This document shows, piece by piece, positions 1 through 8,013 of a DNA stretch of 64,000 nucleotides. The notes under the pieces are model-generated. The model worked only from the letters and a program-made list of their open reading frames with translations. It had not been told where the DNA came from and made no database searches. Source of the stretch: an uncultured Lachnospiraceae bacterium (GTDB lineage Bacteria; Bacillota; Clostridia; Lachnospirales; Lachnospiraceae); the NCBI GenBank assembly GCA_900539175.1, contig UQAW01000003.1, positions 37,094 through 101,093 on the forward strand, read 5' to 3'. The position numbers and the translations under genes were made by a program. The stretch's first letter is position 1; each line of letters begins with the position of its first letter.

Positions 1-696
1 TCCGACGCCCGGATGGCAAAGACCTTAGGTGAAACCGGAGGACTTGGAACTGTGGCGACCCGCGCAGATATTATAGAGAAATTATTTAACAGTTTTCTGA
101 TGGAGAAAAAAGGAAATGAAATCCTGCTCACAAGTAAAGCGAAACAGCTGTTGAAACTGGTTCCCTCCGATCTGAAAAAACCGGAACTTACAGCGACCTG
201 GGAGATGAAGCTTTCTGATATTGCAAAAGGAAAACTTCCCAGTCGGAAATTTATGACGGAGATTCGGACCTATACACAGGAACTGGTACAGGAGATCAAG
301 ACAGAGGAAGGAACCTTCCGTCATGAGAATCTGACCAATAAGAAGTGTCCTGACTGCGGGAAACGTCTGCTGGCTGTCAATGGAAAGAATGCAAAACTGC
401 TGGTCTGCCAGGACAGAGCGTGCGGTTATCGTGAAACCATCTCCCGTACTACGAATGCCCGCTGTCCGGTCTGCCACAAGCGGATGGAACTGTTTGGCAA
501 AGGAGAGGAGGCCACCTTTATCTGTTCCTGCGGTCACAAGGAGCGGATGAACAAATTCGAAGAACGCCGCAGGAAAGAGGGCGGCGGAGTATCCAAAAAA
601 GATGTGGTAGCCTATATGGCAAAACAGAAAAAAGAAGCAGCGGAACCTGTCAACAATGCATTTGCGGCTGCCCTGAAAGGAATCAAACTGAATTGA
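1..696 (+). CDS. topB: DNA topoisomerase III, C-terminal part (cut by window start)
   Basis: Type IA topoisomerases cut and pass single DNA strands and help resolve replication and recombination intermediates. Only the C-terminal 231 residues are in the window; the frame is open from base 1, so the 5' end lies outside. The visible part starts in the segment GTVATRADIIEKL, which in this family lies C-terminal to the active-site tyrosine region, and includes KPELTATWE. It ends with paired cysteine motifs (CPDCGK, CQDRACGY, CPVCHK, CSCG) that form topoisomerase zinc ribbons. A complete second topoisomerase III at 52.6 kb lacks these zinc ribbons, so the chromosome has two distinct paralogues. 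The stop overlaps the TTG start of the next gene, so the two are probably co-translated. Confidence 0.93.
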   Translation, partial: SDARMAKTLGETGGLGTVATRADIIEKLFNSFLMEKKGNEILLTSKAKQLLKLVPSDLKKPELTATWEMKLSDIAKGKLPSRKFMTEIRTYTQELVQEIKTEEGTFRHENLTNKKCPDCGKRLLAVNGKNAKLLVCQDRACGYRETISRTTNARCPVCHKRMELFGKGEEATFICSCGHKERMNKFEERRRKEGGGVSKKDVVAYMAKQKKEAAEPVNNAFAAALKGIKLN

Positions 697-1256
697 AAAA
701 TTATCAGATCACACAGTGGTGCCATCACTTTATAAGAGAGCAGGTACAACCCGGAGATTTCTGCATTGATGCCACCATGGGAAACGGCAACGACACTCAG
801 CTGCTCAGCCAACTTGCAGGTCCAAAAGGAAAAGTAATTGCCTTTGACATTCAATCCCAGGCGCTTACAAAAACAAAAGAACGCCTGGAACGTGTCAAGG
901 CCCCTGAAAATTACCAGCTCTATCTGGAGTCCCACACACACATGGCAGACTACGCTGCCCCCGGAACGGTTAGCTGCATTACCTTCAACTTTGGTTACCT
1001 CCCCGGCGGTGACCACACCATGTGTACTCAGGCCGAAACAAGCATCACCGCTATCAAAACAGGACTGAATCTTCTGAAAAAAGGAGGAATCCTCTCCCTA
1101 TGCATCTACAGCGGCGGTGATACCGGTTTTGAAGAACGTGATGCCATCCTCTCTTACCTGAAAACCCTGGACAGCCAAAACTATCTGGTCATCCAATCTG
1201 AATACCTGAACCGTCCCAACAACCCACCCATCCCAGCCCTGGTAATTCGGTTATAG
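693..1256 (+). CDS. mnmM: tRNA mnm5s2U34 methyltransferase, YtqB/MnmM family
   Basis: A small class I SAM-dependent methyltransferase (187 aa) of the family once annotated as putative rRNA methylase. The B. subtilis member YtqB was later named MnmM and methylates nm5s2U34 in tRNA. The SAM-binding glycine-rich motif is DATMGNGNDT near residue 27, followed by the acidic motif AFDIQ and the family-typical segment NFGYLPGGDH. The start is a TTG overlapping the topB stop, since residue 1 is followed directly by the conserved N-terminal helix ending in the SAM motif; translational coupling is likely. The substrate is inferred from the family, not from this sequence. Confidence 0.85.
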   Translation: MKNYQITQWCHHFIREQVQPGDFCIDATMGNGNDTQLLSQLAGPKGKVIAFDIQSQALTKTKERLERVKAPENYQLYLESHTHMADYAAPGTVSCITFNFGYLPGGDHTMCTQAETSITAIKTGLNLLKKGGILSLCIYSGGDTGFEERDAILSYLKTLDSQNYLVIQSEYLNRPNNPPIPALVIRL

Positions 1257-1357
1257 GATGAAAGATAGCATGATTTAAAGATTAGTTATTAATTTATAAA
1301 TTTTGCCGAGTGTACTGACATTTGGTGAAATATGAACATGTCACTACACGAGTACCA

Positions 1358-1617
1358 GCAGCAGGGAGCTGGTTTTGACATCCCGGATTTCTGGTATCTG
1401 CAGATCTGTTACAAGTTCTTAAACGAAAGCGGCACGGTTTTTACAGACAACATCTGGTGTACCACGCCAGATGTTGAAGGGCACTGAGCCGGAAAAACAT
1501 CAGTTTTTCCAGCGAATTGCCCTGGTTCTGTAAAAATTGTGCTGCTTTCGTTTTTAGAACTTGTTAAGGTCGAAGCCAACACAGAAATCCGGGATGTCAA
1601 AACCTGTTCCTTGCTGC
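1358..1617 (-). repeat. Structured palindromic repeat, family A copy 1 (inverted orientation)
   Basis: A 260-bp imperfect palindrome fills the gap between mnmM and asnA. The outer arms (GCAGCAGGGAGCTGG... and its partner ending TTGCTGC) enclose a second stem built on GAAAGC. At the tip is a forked region with GCACTGAG (1481-1488), a hairpin, CGAATTGC (1513-1520), and a second hairpin based on ACATCTGG/CCAGATGT. Read on the - strand, the tip matches the copies at 39.2 and 51.3 kb in its unpaired segments, while the stems differ in sequence and still pair. No open reading frame is supported here. Function unknown. Confidence 0.85.
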
Positions 1618-1728
1618 GTCCGTTATACTGCATTCATTTTGCAACTTTCACTTGATTTTCTGGAAAATCATGATAAACTCTAGTAGTGAGAAAGATTCAG
1701 CAAATCAGATATAGAAGAGGGAATTAAG

Positions 1729-2739
1729 ATGGGAGAAATTATGATTCCGCAGGGATATGCTTCTGCATTGAACCTGCACGAAACCCAAGTAGCGATTAAG
1801 ACGGTCAAAGACTTTTTCCAACAGGAACTTGTAAAGCGTCTGAATCTGCTCCGTGTGACTGCACCGCTGTTTGTCCGCCCGGAGACGGGATTAAACGACA
1901 ATCTGAACGGCGTGGAGCGTCCAGTTGCATTCGAAATCAAAGATCCTGATCATACCACTGCAGAGATCGTACATTCGCTTGCAAAGTGGAAGCGGTTTGC
2001 ACTTCAGAAATACGGTTTTTCAGCAGGTGAAGGCCTTTATACCGATATGAATGCGATTCGCCGGGATGAGGACACAGACAATATTCATTCTATTTATGTA
2101 GATCAGTGGGACTGGGAGAAAATTATTACTCCGGAAGAACGGTGCGAAGAAACTCTGCGTGAAACTGTGAGGGCTATTTACAAGGCATTGAAACATACGG
2201 AAAAGTATATGGCTATTCAGTATGAATACATTCATGAGATTCTGCCAAAGGAGATTTTCTTTGTCACAACTCAGGAATTAGAGGATATGTATCCTGAGCT
2301 TTCCCCGAAGGAGCGGGAATACGAGCTTGTTAAGGAAAAAGGTGCAATCTTTCTGATGCAGATTGGTGATAAACTGGCTTCCGGAAAACCCCATGATGGT
2401 CGTGCTCCGGATTATGATGATTGGAAATTAAATGGAGATATCATTGTATACTATCCGGTTTTAGATATTGCTTTGGAACTTTCCTCCATGGGTATTCGGG
2501 TGGATGCCGAGGCTTTGAAAGAGCAGCTTGCAAAGAGCAACTGCGAGGAGCGGGCAGAACTGCCATTTCAGAAAGCCGTTTTGGATGGGACACTTCCGCT
2601 GACAATCGGCGGTGGAATCGGTCAATCCAGAATCTGCATGTTTTTCCTGAGAAAAGCTCATATTGGGGAGGTACAGTGTTCGATCTGGCCGAAGGAAGCC
2701 CTTGAAGTCACTGATGCCTGTGGTATACAGCTTTTGTAA
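1729..2739 (+). CDS. asnA: Aspartate-ammonia ligase (asparagine synthetase A)
   Basis: Makes asparagine from aspartate, ammonia and ATP in the cytoplasm. The 336 residues match the family length (about 330) and carry its marks: IPQGYAS at the N-terminus, RPETGLNDNLNGVERPV around residue 50, SIYVDQWDWE, and the C-terminal GGGIGQSR of the class II synthetase-like fold. AsnA is related to the catalytic core of aspartyl-tRNA synthetase. The start has GAGGG about 8 bases upstream; a second in-frame ATG five codons later is possible but less well placed. It stands alone between a structured repeat and a terminator. No asparagine T-box signature (GGTGGNACCGCG) lies upstream. Confidence 0.96.
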   Translation: MGEIMIPQGYASALNLHETQVAIKTVKDFFQQELVKRLNLLRVTAPLFVRPETGLNDNLNGVERPVAFEIKDPDHTTAEIVHSLAKWKRFALQKYGFSAGEGLYTDMNAIRRDEDTDNIHSIYVDQWDWEKIITPEERCEETLRETVRAIYKALKHTEKYMAIQYEYIHEILPKEIFFVTTQELEDMYPELSPKEREYELVKEKGAIFLMQIGDKLASGKPHDGRAPDYDDWKLNGDIIVYYPVLDIALELSSMGIRVDAEALKEQLAKSNCEERAELPFQKAVLDGTLPLTIGGGIGQSRICMFFLRKAHIGEVQCSIWPKEALEVTDACGIQLL

Positions 2740-2774
2740 GGGATGAAAGTATTGTTGACAACTGACTTTCCTAT

Positions 2775-2797
2775 ATGGTGATGTCTGCGCCAGCAGA
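2775..2797 (+). repeat. Isolated family B 3' module (small hairpin)
   Basis: The 23-bp segment ATGGTGATGTCTGC-R-CCAGCAGA recurs with one difference at 51697-51719. It holds a small TCTGC/GCAGA hairpin with a CC-containing loop, like the last module of the family B elements. It sits directly before the asnA terminator and may be a remnant. Confidence 0.5.
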
Positions 2798-2809
2798 TAG
2801 GTCTGTTTA

Positions 2810-2856
2810 GAGAGATTATTGTTTGGCAGGAAGGTCTGCCGCAATAATCTCTTTTG
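2810..2856 (+). terminator. Rho-independent terminator after asnA
   Basis: A 12-bp stem GAGAGATTATTG/CAATAATCTCTT, with an inner GGCAG/CTGCC helix, is followed by TTTT. It ends the asnA transcript before the citrate synthase promoter. Confidence 0.85.
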
Positions 2857-2919
2857 CATTTTGGAAGCAGAAAGAAGAGCTCAAATTGTTTTGTTTTGCA
2901 GAAAAGCCAAAAATTATCG

Positions 2920-2948
2920 TTGACAGAAAGAAAAAAACAAAGTAATAT
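2920..2948 (+). promoter_or_regulatory. Sigma-A promoter of citrate synthase gene
   Basis: TTGACA and TAATAT are separated by exactly 17 bases in an A-rich spacer. A leader of about 70 bases containing GTATAC precedes the strong ribosome site AGGAGG (3012-3017). Confidence 0.85.
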
Positions 2949-3025
2949 AGTAAAAAATCATTTACTTTAACAATTTACAATAGTGATGCGATTGTATACG
3001 ATAATACAAAAAGGAGGAGATAAGG

Positions 3026-4393
3026 ATGACAATGTCTTCGAACAAGCTGGAGGAGAAGCTGAATCAGTTAGTTGAGTTCAGTAAGAACTCCGGTCAGATT
3101 GATTTAACACTGTATACAGAGTATGATGTGAAACGTGGACTTCGCGATTCTACAGGAAAGGGTGTACTGACCGGATTGACTGAAATTTCAGATGTGGTGT
3201 CTTTTAAGTATGATGAATTCGGGCGTAAGGTGCCGGATGACGGACATCTGTATTATCAGGGTTACGATGTTGAAAAGTTAATACAAGGGTTCGAAAACAG
3301 ACGTTTCGGGTTTGAGGAGATTACTTATCTTCTGATGTTTGGAGAGTTACCTTCAAAAGTACAGTTGGATGATTTTGTAGAAATCTTAAGTTATTACCGG
3401 GATCTGCCGGATACGTTCGTGCGCGATGTCATTATGAAGGCTACGAGCAAGAATATGATGAATTCTCTTCAGAAAGGTGTTTTGACGCTGTATTCTTACG
3501 ATGAAGATCCGGACAATATTACAATTCCGAATGTATTGAAACAGGAATTGAGTCTGATTGCCAAGTTCCCGTTGATTGCAGTATATAGTTACCATGCATA
3601 TCGTCATTATCATCTGAATAAGAATCTGGTGATCCGGAATCCGAGACCGGAACTTTCTTTTGCAGAAAATATTCTGCAGATGCTGCATCCGGACGGCAGT
3701 TATACGGAACTGGAGGCGAAGGTACTGGATGTTGCGCTTGTTCTTCATGCGGAGCACGGCGGCGGTAATAACTCTACATTTACCACCCATGTTGTATCTT
3801 CCTCCGGGACAGATACTTATTCGGCAGTAGCGGCATCTCTCGGTTCATTGAAAGGACCGAAGCACGGAGGTGCCAATTTGAAGGTTCAGGAGATGTTTGA
3901 GGACATCAAAGAGCATATTACGGATTGGAACGATGAGGATGCTTTGAGGGAGTATCTGAATAAGATTTTGGACAGAGAGGCATTTGACCATGCTGGTTTG
4001 ATTTATGGAATGGGTCATGCGGTTTATACGAATTCCGATCCCAGAGCAGTGATATTGAAAACATATGCAAAAGCACTTTCGAAAGAAAAGCAAAAAGAGA
4101 AAGAATTTGCGTTGTATGAGACGGTGGAACGGATTGCAGGTGAATGTATTGCCAGAAAACGAAGACTTTTGAAACCTGTCTGTGCAAATGTGGATTTCTT
4201 CAGCGGCTTTGTATATACGATGCTGGGACTGCCGAAAGAATTATATACTCCGATTTTTGCCATTGCCCGTATTTCGGGATGGTCGGCTCATCGAATTGAA
4301 GAATTGGTAAATGCAGGAAAGATTATCCGTCCAGCATATAAGTATGTAGGACACCATAAAGATTATACGGAATTAGAAGATAGAAATTGGTAA
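3026..4393 (+). CDS. gltA: Citrate synthase
   Basis: Condenses oxaloacetate and acetyl-CoA to citrate; in a fermenting anaerobe this feeds the oxidative branch towards 2-oxoglutarate and glutamate. At 455 aa it carries the three catalytic residues in context: His in LHAEHGGGNNSTF, His in GMGHAVYTNSDPR, and Asp in NVDFFSG near the C-terminus. The N-terminal region, with RGLRDSTGKGV and GHLYYQGYDVEKL, is typical of the longer clostridial form. The ATG lies 8 bases after AGGAGG. It is monocistronic, with its own promoter and terminator. A 2-methylcitrate synthase role cannot be excluded by sequence alone. Confidence 0.95.
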   Translation: MTMSSNKLEEKLNQLVEFSKNSGQIDLTLYTEYDVKRGLRDSTGKGVLTGLTEISDVVSFKYDEFGRKVPDDGHLYYQGYDVEKLIQGFENRRFGFEEITYLLMFGELPSKVQLDDFVEILSYYRDLPDTFVRDVIMKATSKNMMNSLQKGVLTLYSYDEDPDNITIPNVLKQELSLIAKFPLIAVYSYHAYRHYHLNKNLVIRNPRPELSFAENILQMLHPDGSYTELEAKVLDVALVLHAEHGGGNNSTFTTHVVSSSGTDTYSAVAASLGSLKGPKHGGANLKVQEMFEDIKEHITDWNDEDALREYLNKILDREAFDHAGLIYGMGHAVYTNSDPRAVILKTYAKALSKEKQKEKEFALYETVERIAGECIARKRRLLKPVCANVDFFSGFVYTMLGLPKELYTPIFAIARISGWSAHRIEELVNAGKIIRPAYKYVGHHKDYTELEDRNW

Positions 4394-4481
4394 TAATGAA
4401 TCAATAGAAGGTAATGTTCCTATTGATTGGTTATGAAGACGGATGACAGACTGGCAGCATGCAGTGTGTCTGTCGAAGGGA

Positions 4482-4531
4482 AAGAGCATGTGTGGAAAAT
4501 AGGCGGCGCCTGTTTTTCTCATATGCTTTTT
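4482..4531 (+). terminator. Long-stem terminator after citrate synthase
   Basis: AAAGAGCATGTG...AATAGGC pairs over about 20 bp with GCCTGTTTTT...ATGCTTTTT and runs into a T tract. A smaller AATCAATAG/CTATTGATT hairpin (4399-4428) lies between it and the stop codon. Confidence 0.75.
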
Positions 4532-4534
4532 GCG

Positions 4535-4650
4535 TTTTGAAGTAGCCCGAACAGGGCGGATTTCAAATGTTCTTAGGATTGCGGGAGCATGAAATGCGGA
4601 GCAATCCGTGTATCATAGTGGTCAAAATACCTTTTGACCCCAACATCATT
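4535..4650 (+). repeat. Structured repeat, family B copy 1
   Basis: Three hairpin modules follow each other. The first is TTTTGAA/TTCAAA enclosing AGTAGC, a short stem and GCGGATTT. The second is GGATTGC/GCAATCC with internal loops GGGAG and CGGAG around CAT-GAA-ATG. The third is GGTCAAAA-TACC-TTTTGACC, preceded by TATCATA and followed by CCAACATCAT. Order, loop sequences and flanks match the element at 39.6 kb. It occupies the gap before the fructose operon promoter. No gene is seen here. Confidence 0.8.
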
Positions 4651-4760
4651 TATAGTGTTCCGGCAAAAAAAATGAGAGATTATGAATGAGAATAAACGAA
4701 TATAAATAAAATAGACAAAAAGAAATAAAAACAATCAAATTTGTGCAAATTAAACCAAAA

Positions 4761-4783
4761 TAATTCACTATATTTGTGAATTA
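4761..4783 (+). promoter_or_regulatory. Perfect palindrome upstream of the fructose operon (putative operator)
   Basis: TAATTCAC, a 7-base spacer and GTGAATTA form a perfect inverted repeat that ends 6 bases before the -35 box of the fru promoter. The position fits a regulator-binding site. The natural candidate is the DeoR-type regulator encoded at the end of the operon, but a Crp-type or other activator is also possible. Confidence 0.65.
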
Positions 4784-4789
4784 AATTGA

Positions 4790-4818
4790 TTGAAAATGAA
4801 TGAATTTGGCTGTATAAT
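4790..4818 (+). promoter_or_regulatory. Sigma-A promoter of the fructose PTS operon
   Basis: TTGAAA, a 17-base spacer and a perfect TATAAT. Transcription would start about 50 bases before the fruK start codon. Confidence 0.88.
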
Positions 4819-4875
4819 AAGACCAACAGTTGAGAACAAAACGAAACTATGAAAAATCAGTCAGGAGGAGAGCAC

Positions 4876-5781
4876 ATGATTTACACGGTTACATTTAATC
4901 CATCCTTGGATTACATCGTATCCGTTGATGCATTTCAGCTTGGATTTACCAACCGCACCAGTTCAGAACTAATTCTTCCGGGGGGAAAGGGAATCAACGT
5001 TTCTACGGTTTTGAAGAACCTTGGAATCGAAAGTACGGCGCTTGGATTTACCGCTGGATTTACCGGAGATGAGATCCGTAGAGAGGTAGAGCGAATGGGT
5101 GTGAGAGCGGAATTTATTCGGATTGAAGAAGGAATTTCAAGAATCAATCTGAAGTTGAAATCGATCGACGGTACGGAGATTAACGGATGCGGACCGGTTA
5201 TTGGTCCGGGAAAAGTGAAAGATCTGATGAAAAGACTGGATGCCTTGCAGAAGGGGGATGTTTTGATTCTGGCAGGCAGTATCCCGGCTTCGCTTCCGGA
5301 TGATATCTATCGGGATATCATGAAAAGACTGGAGGGAAGGGAAGTGATGATCGTGGTGGATGCCACGAAGGATCTATTGTTGAACGTTCTGGAATATCAT
5401 CCATTTTTGATCAAACCCAATAATCATGAACTGGGAGAAATCTTCGGGGTGGAATTGAGAAGCCGGCAGGAGGTGTTCCCCTATGCGCAGAAACTTCAGG
5501 AGATGGGTGCCAGGAATGTACTGGTTTCTATGGCAGGAGAGGGGGCGGTTCTGGCAGCGGAAGACGGATGTATGTTTGAGGCTCCGGCTCCCAAAGGAAA
5601 ATTGATCAATGCAGTTGGTTCCGGGGATTCCATGGTGGCAGGCTTCATTGCAGGCTGGATAGAACAGAAAGATTACGGTCATGCCTTTAAGATGGGAATC
5701 GCCGCAGGAAGTGCCAGTGCTTTTTCGGAGTACCTGGCAACACAGGAAGAGATTGAAACGATCTATCATAAAATTGTATAG
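4876..5781 (+). CDS. fruK: 1-phosphofructokinase
   Basis: Phosphorylates the fructose 1-phosphate delivered by the EII next door to fructose 1,6-bisphosphate. PfkB-family kinase of 301 aa: the N-terminal signature GGKGINVS is near residue 38, and the C-terminal motif AVGSGDSMVAGF has the catalytic Asp in GSGD. MIYTVTFNPSLDYI is a characteristic FruK start, and AGGAGG lies 7 bases before this ATG. An in-frame ATG 27 bases upstream is less likely because it precedes the ribosome site. First gene of the fru operon; tagatose-6-phosphate kinase is the main alternative but does not fit the neighbours. Confidence 0.95.
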   Translation: MIYTVTFNPSLDYIVSVDAFQLGFTNRTSSELILPGGKGINVSTVLKNLGIESTALGFTAGFTGDEIRREVERMGVRAEFIRIEEGISRINLKLKSIDGTEINGCGPVIGPGKVKDLMKRLDALQKGDVLILAGSIPASLPDDIYRDIMKRLEGREVMIVVDATKDLLLNVLEYHPFLIKPNNHELGEIFGVELRSRQEVFPYAQKLQEMGARNVLVSMAGEGAVLAAEDGCMFEAPAPKGKLINAVGSGDSMVAGFIAGWIEQKDYGHAFKMGIAAGSASAFSEYLATQEEIETIYHKIV

Positions 5782-5795
5782 AAGGGAAGTGCGGT

Positions 5796-7709
5796 ATGAG
5801 AATTACGGATTTGCTGGATAGACGGAGCATCTGTCTGGATGCTGCTCCGAAATCAAAAAGTGAGGCGCTTGATCAGGTTATTCATCTGATGGTCAAAAGC
5901 GGAAAGATTAATGATGAGGAGGCATACCGGAAACAGGTTTATGCAAGGGAAGAAGAAAGTACCACCGGTATCGGGGAGGGCCTTGCCATTCCCCATGGGA
6001 AATGCAATGCGGTAGACAGACCTGGTCTTGCTGCTATGGTGGTGAAAGACGGCGTTGATTTTGATGCACTGGACGGAGAACCTGTTACATTGATTTTCCT
6101 GATTGCAGCACCAAATACAAAGGATAACATTCATCTTGATGTTTTAAGTAAGCTGTCTGTCCTGATGATGGATGAAGAGTTTTCGAAAAATCTGAGAAAT
6201 GCACGGACCGTAGAGGAATTCCTGGAGATCATTGATGATGCGGATCATGAGAAGGCAGATATTGATGAGCGGTTGGCAGATACCGGGGAAGCTAAGGCAG
6301 GACAGATCAGGATTTTGGCGGTTACCTCCTGCCCGACAGGAATTGCACATACGTATATGGCGGCAGAAGGAATTGAGAAGGCGGCAAAGGCAAGGGACTG
6401 TTTTATCAAGGTGGAGACCAGAGGTTCCGGAGGTGCAAAAAATGTATTGAGCGGAAAGGAAATTGAAGATGCGGATTGTATTATCGTAGCAGCGGATGCC
6501 AAGGTGCCGATGGAGCGGTTTGACGGAAAGAAAGTGATTGAATGTCCGGTGTCCGATGGAATCAGTAAAGCGGATAAGCTGTTAGAACAGGCGATTGCCG
6601 GTACCGTGCCCATATACCATGCAGGCAGTACGGCAAAAACATCTGCTTCTTCTACCCAAAAAAGCGGAGGAATCGCTCATCAGGTTTATACGCAGTTGAT
6701 GAACGGAGTGTCTCATATGCTTCCGTTTGTCGTGGGCGGCGGTATTTTGATTGCGATTGCATTCCTGATTGACGGTCTGAGCGTAGATATCAATACACTT
6801 CCGGTAGAGGAGAGAGTTGCTTTTGGTACAATTACCCCGGCGGCAGCATTGTTCAAGGGAATCGGCGGAACCGCATTTGGCTTTATGCTTCCGGTGCTGG
6901 CGGGATTTATTGCTATGGCAATCGGTGACCGACCGGCGCTTGCAGTAGGCTTTGTCGGCGGAATGATGGCATCTCAGGGAAAATCAGGATTCCTTGGTGC
7001 ATTGGTTGCAGGTTTTGCAGCAGGATATCTGATTCTCGGTCTGAGGAAATTGTGTGAGAAGCTTCCGCAGGCGCTTGAGAAGATTGCTCCGGTATTGATT
7101 TATCCGGTAGTTGGAATCTTGTTAATGGGAATTTTTATGAATTATGCAGTGGAACCGGTCATGGGCGGCATTAATACAGCCCTGAACAACGGATTGACGG
7201 GTATGAGCGGTTCCAGCAAAATAGTTCTGGGTACAATTCTGGGAGCAATGATGGCCATTGATATGGGTGGTCCGTTTAATAAAGCGGCATATGTATTCGG
7301 AACTGCGTCCATTGCAGCGGGAAATTATGAGATTATGGCGGCAGTTATGATCGGTGGTATGACTCCGCCTTGTGCAATCGCGCTTGCGACCTTGCTTTTC
7401 AAGGATAAGTTTACAAAAGAGGAACGGGAAAATGGTCCCATGAACTTCATCATGGGATTGGCATTTATCACAGAAGGGGCGATTCCATATGCAGCTTCGG
7501 ATCCGCTTCGGGTACTTCCGGCATGTATGATTGGTTCCGGAGTGGCAGGTGCGCTGTCCATGCTGTTCAACTGTTCCTTGATGGCGCCACACGGTGGAAT
7601 TTTCGTATTTCCGGTTGTCGGAAATGCATTGATGTACCTGGTGGCTTTGGTGGCAGGAACTTTCGTATCGACAGCATTGTTGGGCGCTCTCAAGAAAAAA
7701 ATTGTGTGA
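5796..7709 (+). CDS. fruA: Fructose-specific PTS enzyme IIABC (fused)
   Basis: Imports fructose through the membrane while phosphorylating it at C1. One 637-residue chain holds all three EII units in the order A-B-C. EIIA covers residues 1-150, with the phospho-His in AIPHGK (His67). EIIB covers about 170-265, with the phospho-Cys in TSCPTGIAHTYMAAE (Cys179). A Ser/Thr-rich linker leads to a polytopic EIIC from about residue 295, containing the membrane-domain signature GGPFNKAAYVFG. Fourteen bases separate it from fruK. This arrangement is standard for Firmicutes FruA. Confidence 0.96.
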   Translation: MRITDLLDRRSICLDAAPKSKSEALDQVIHLMVKSGKINDEEAYRKQVYAREEESTTGIGEGLAIPHGKCNAVDRPGLAAMVVKDGVDFDALDGEPVTLIFLIAAPNTKDNIHLDVLSKLSVLMMDEEFSKNLRNARTVEEFLEIIDDADHEKADIDERLADTGEAKAGQIRILAVTSCPTGIAHTYMAAEGIEKAAKARDCFIKVETRGSGGAKNVLSGKEIEDADCIIVAADAKVPMERFDGKKVIECPVSDGISKADKLLEQAIAGTVPIYHAGSTAKTSASSTQKSGGIAHQVYTQLMNGVSHMLPFVVGGGILIAIAFLIDGLSVDINTLPVEERVAFGTITPAAALFKGIGGTAFGFMLPVLAGFIAMAIGDRPALAVGFVGGMMASQGKSGFLGALVAGFAAGYLILGLRKLCEKLPQALEKIAPVLIYPVVGILLMGIFMNYAVEPVMGGINTALNNGLTGMSGSSKIVLGTILGAMMAIDMGGPFNKAAYVFGTASIAAGNYEIMAAVMIGGMTPPCAIALATLLFKDKFTKEERENGPMNFIMGLAFITEGAIPYAASDPLRVLPACMIGSGVAGALSMLFNCSLMAPHGGIFVFPVVGNALMYLVALVAGTFVSTALLGALKKKIV

Positions 7710-7738
7710 TTAAAATAATAAAAAAGGAGAATTGTATC

Positions 7739-7996
7739 ATGAAAGAATTCAAGTATGTAATCACAGACGCAGAAGGAATCCATGCACGTCCGGCAGGGTT
7801 GCTTGTAAAAGAGGCAAGCAAATTTAAAAGTGCGATCAAACTGGTAAAGGACGGAAAATCCGGTGATTGTAAGCGGATTTTCGGAGTTATGGGACTGGCA
7901 GTGAAGGCAGGACAGGAAGTGACTCTTACGTTTGAAGGAGAAGACGAAGAGGAGGCTTTTGAGGCAATCAGCAGATTTATGAAAGAAACTCTTTAA
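7739..7996 (+). CDS. HPr-like phosphocarrier, fructose operon paralogue lacking Ser46
   Basis: An 85-residue HPr-fold phosphocarrier that should take phosphate from Enzyme I (next gene) and pass it to EIIA of FruA. The active His15 is intact in GIHARPAG. The regulatory site is not: where HPr has K45-S46-I47-M48-G49, this protein reads K-R-I-F-G, so Ser46, the target of HPr kinase/phosphorylase, is replaced by Arg (codon cgg at 7874-7876). It should therefore carry phosphate but be unable to act as P-Ser-HPr co-repressor of CcpA. The gene has GGAG upstream and sits 29 bases after fruA. A general ptsH is presumably elsewhere. Confidence 0.92.
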   Translation: MKEFKYVITDAEGIHARPAGLLVKEASKFKSAIKLVKDGKSGDCKRIFGVMGLAVKAGQEVTLTFEGEDEEEAFEAISRFMKETL

Positions 7997-8013
7997 AAGT
8001 TATGAAGAAGTAA

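Noticed and set aside
1358..1617. Possible small protein frames within the family A element at 1.4 kb
   Set aside because: The open frames arise from the palindrome itself (74 codons on the - strand without ribosome site) and match no protein pattern; the other family A copies do not preserve the frame.
1257..1728. Asparagine T-box upstream of asnA
   Set aside because: No T-box sequence GGTGGNACCGCG or stem I features are present; the gap is taken up by the family A palindrome.
2461..2859. Long - strand frames opposite asnA, citrate synthase, secDF, hisS and aspS
   Set aside because: They lie antisense to well-recognised genes, lack ribosome sites and resemble no family.
4399..4428. AATCAATAG/CTATTGATT hairpin as the main terminator of citrate synthase
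   Set aside because: No T tract follows; the longer hairpin at 4482-4531 with T5 is a better terminator.
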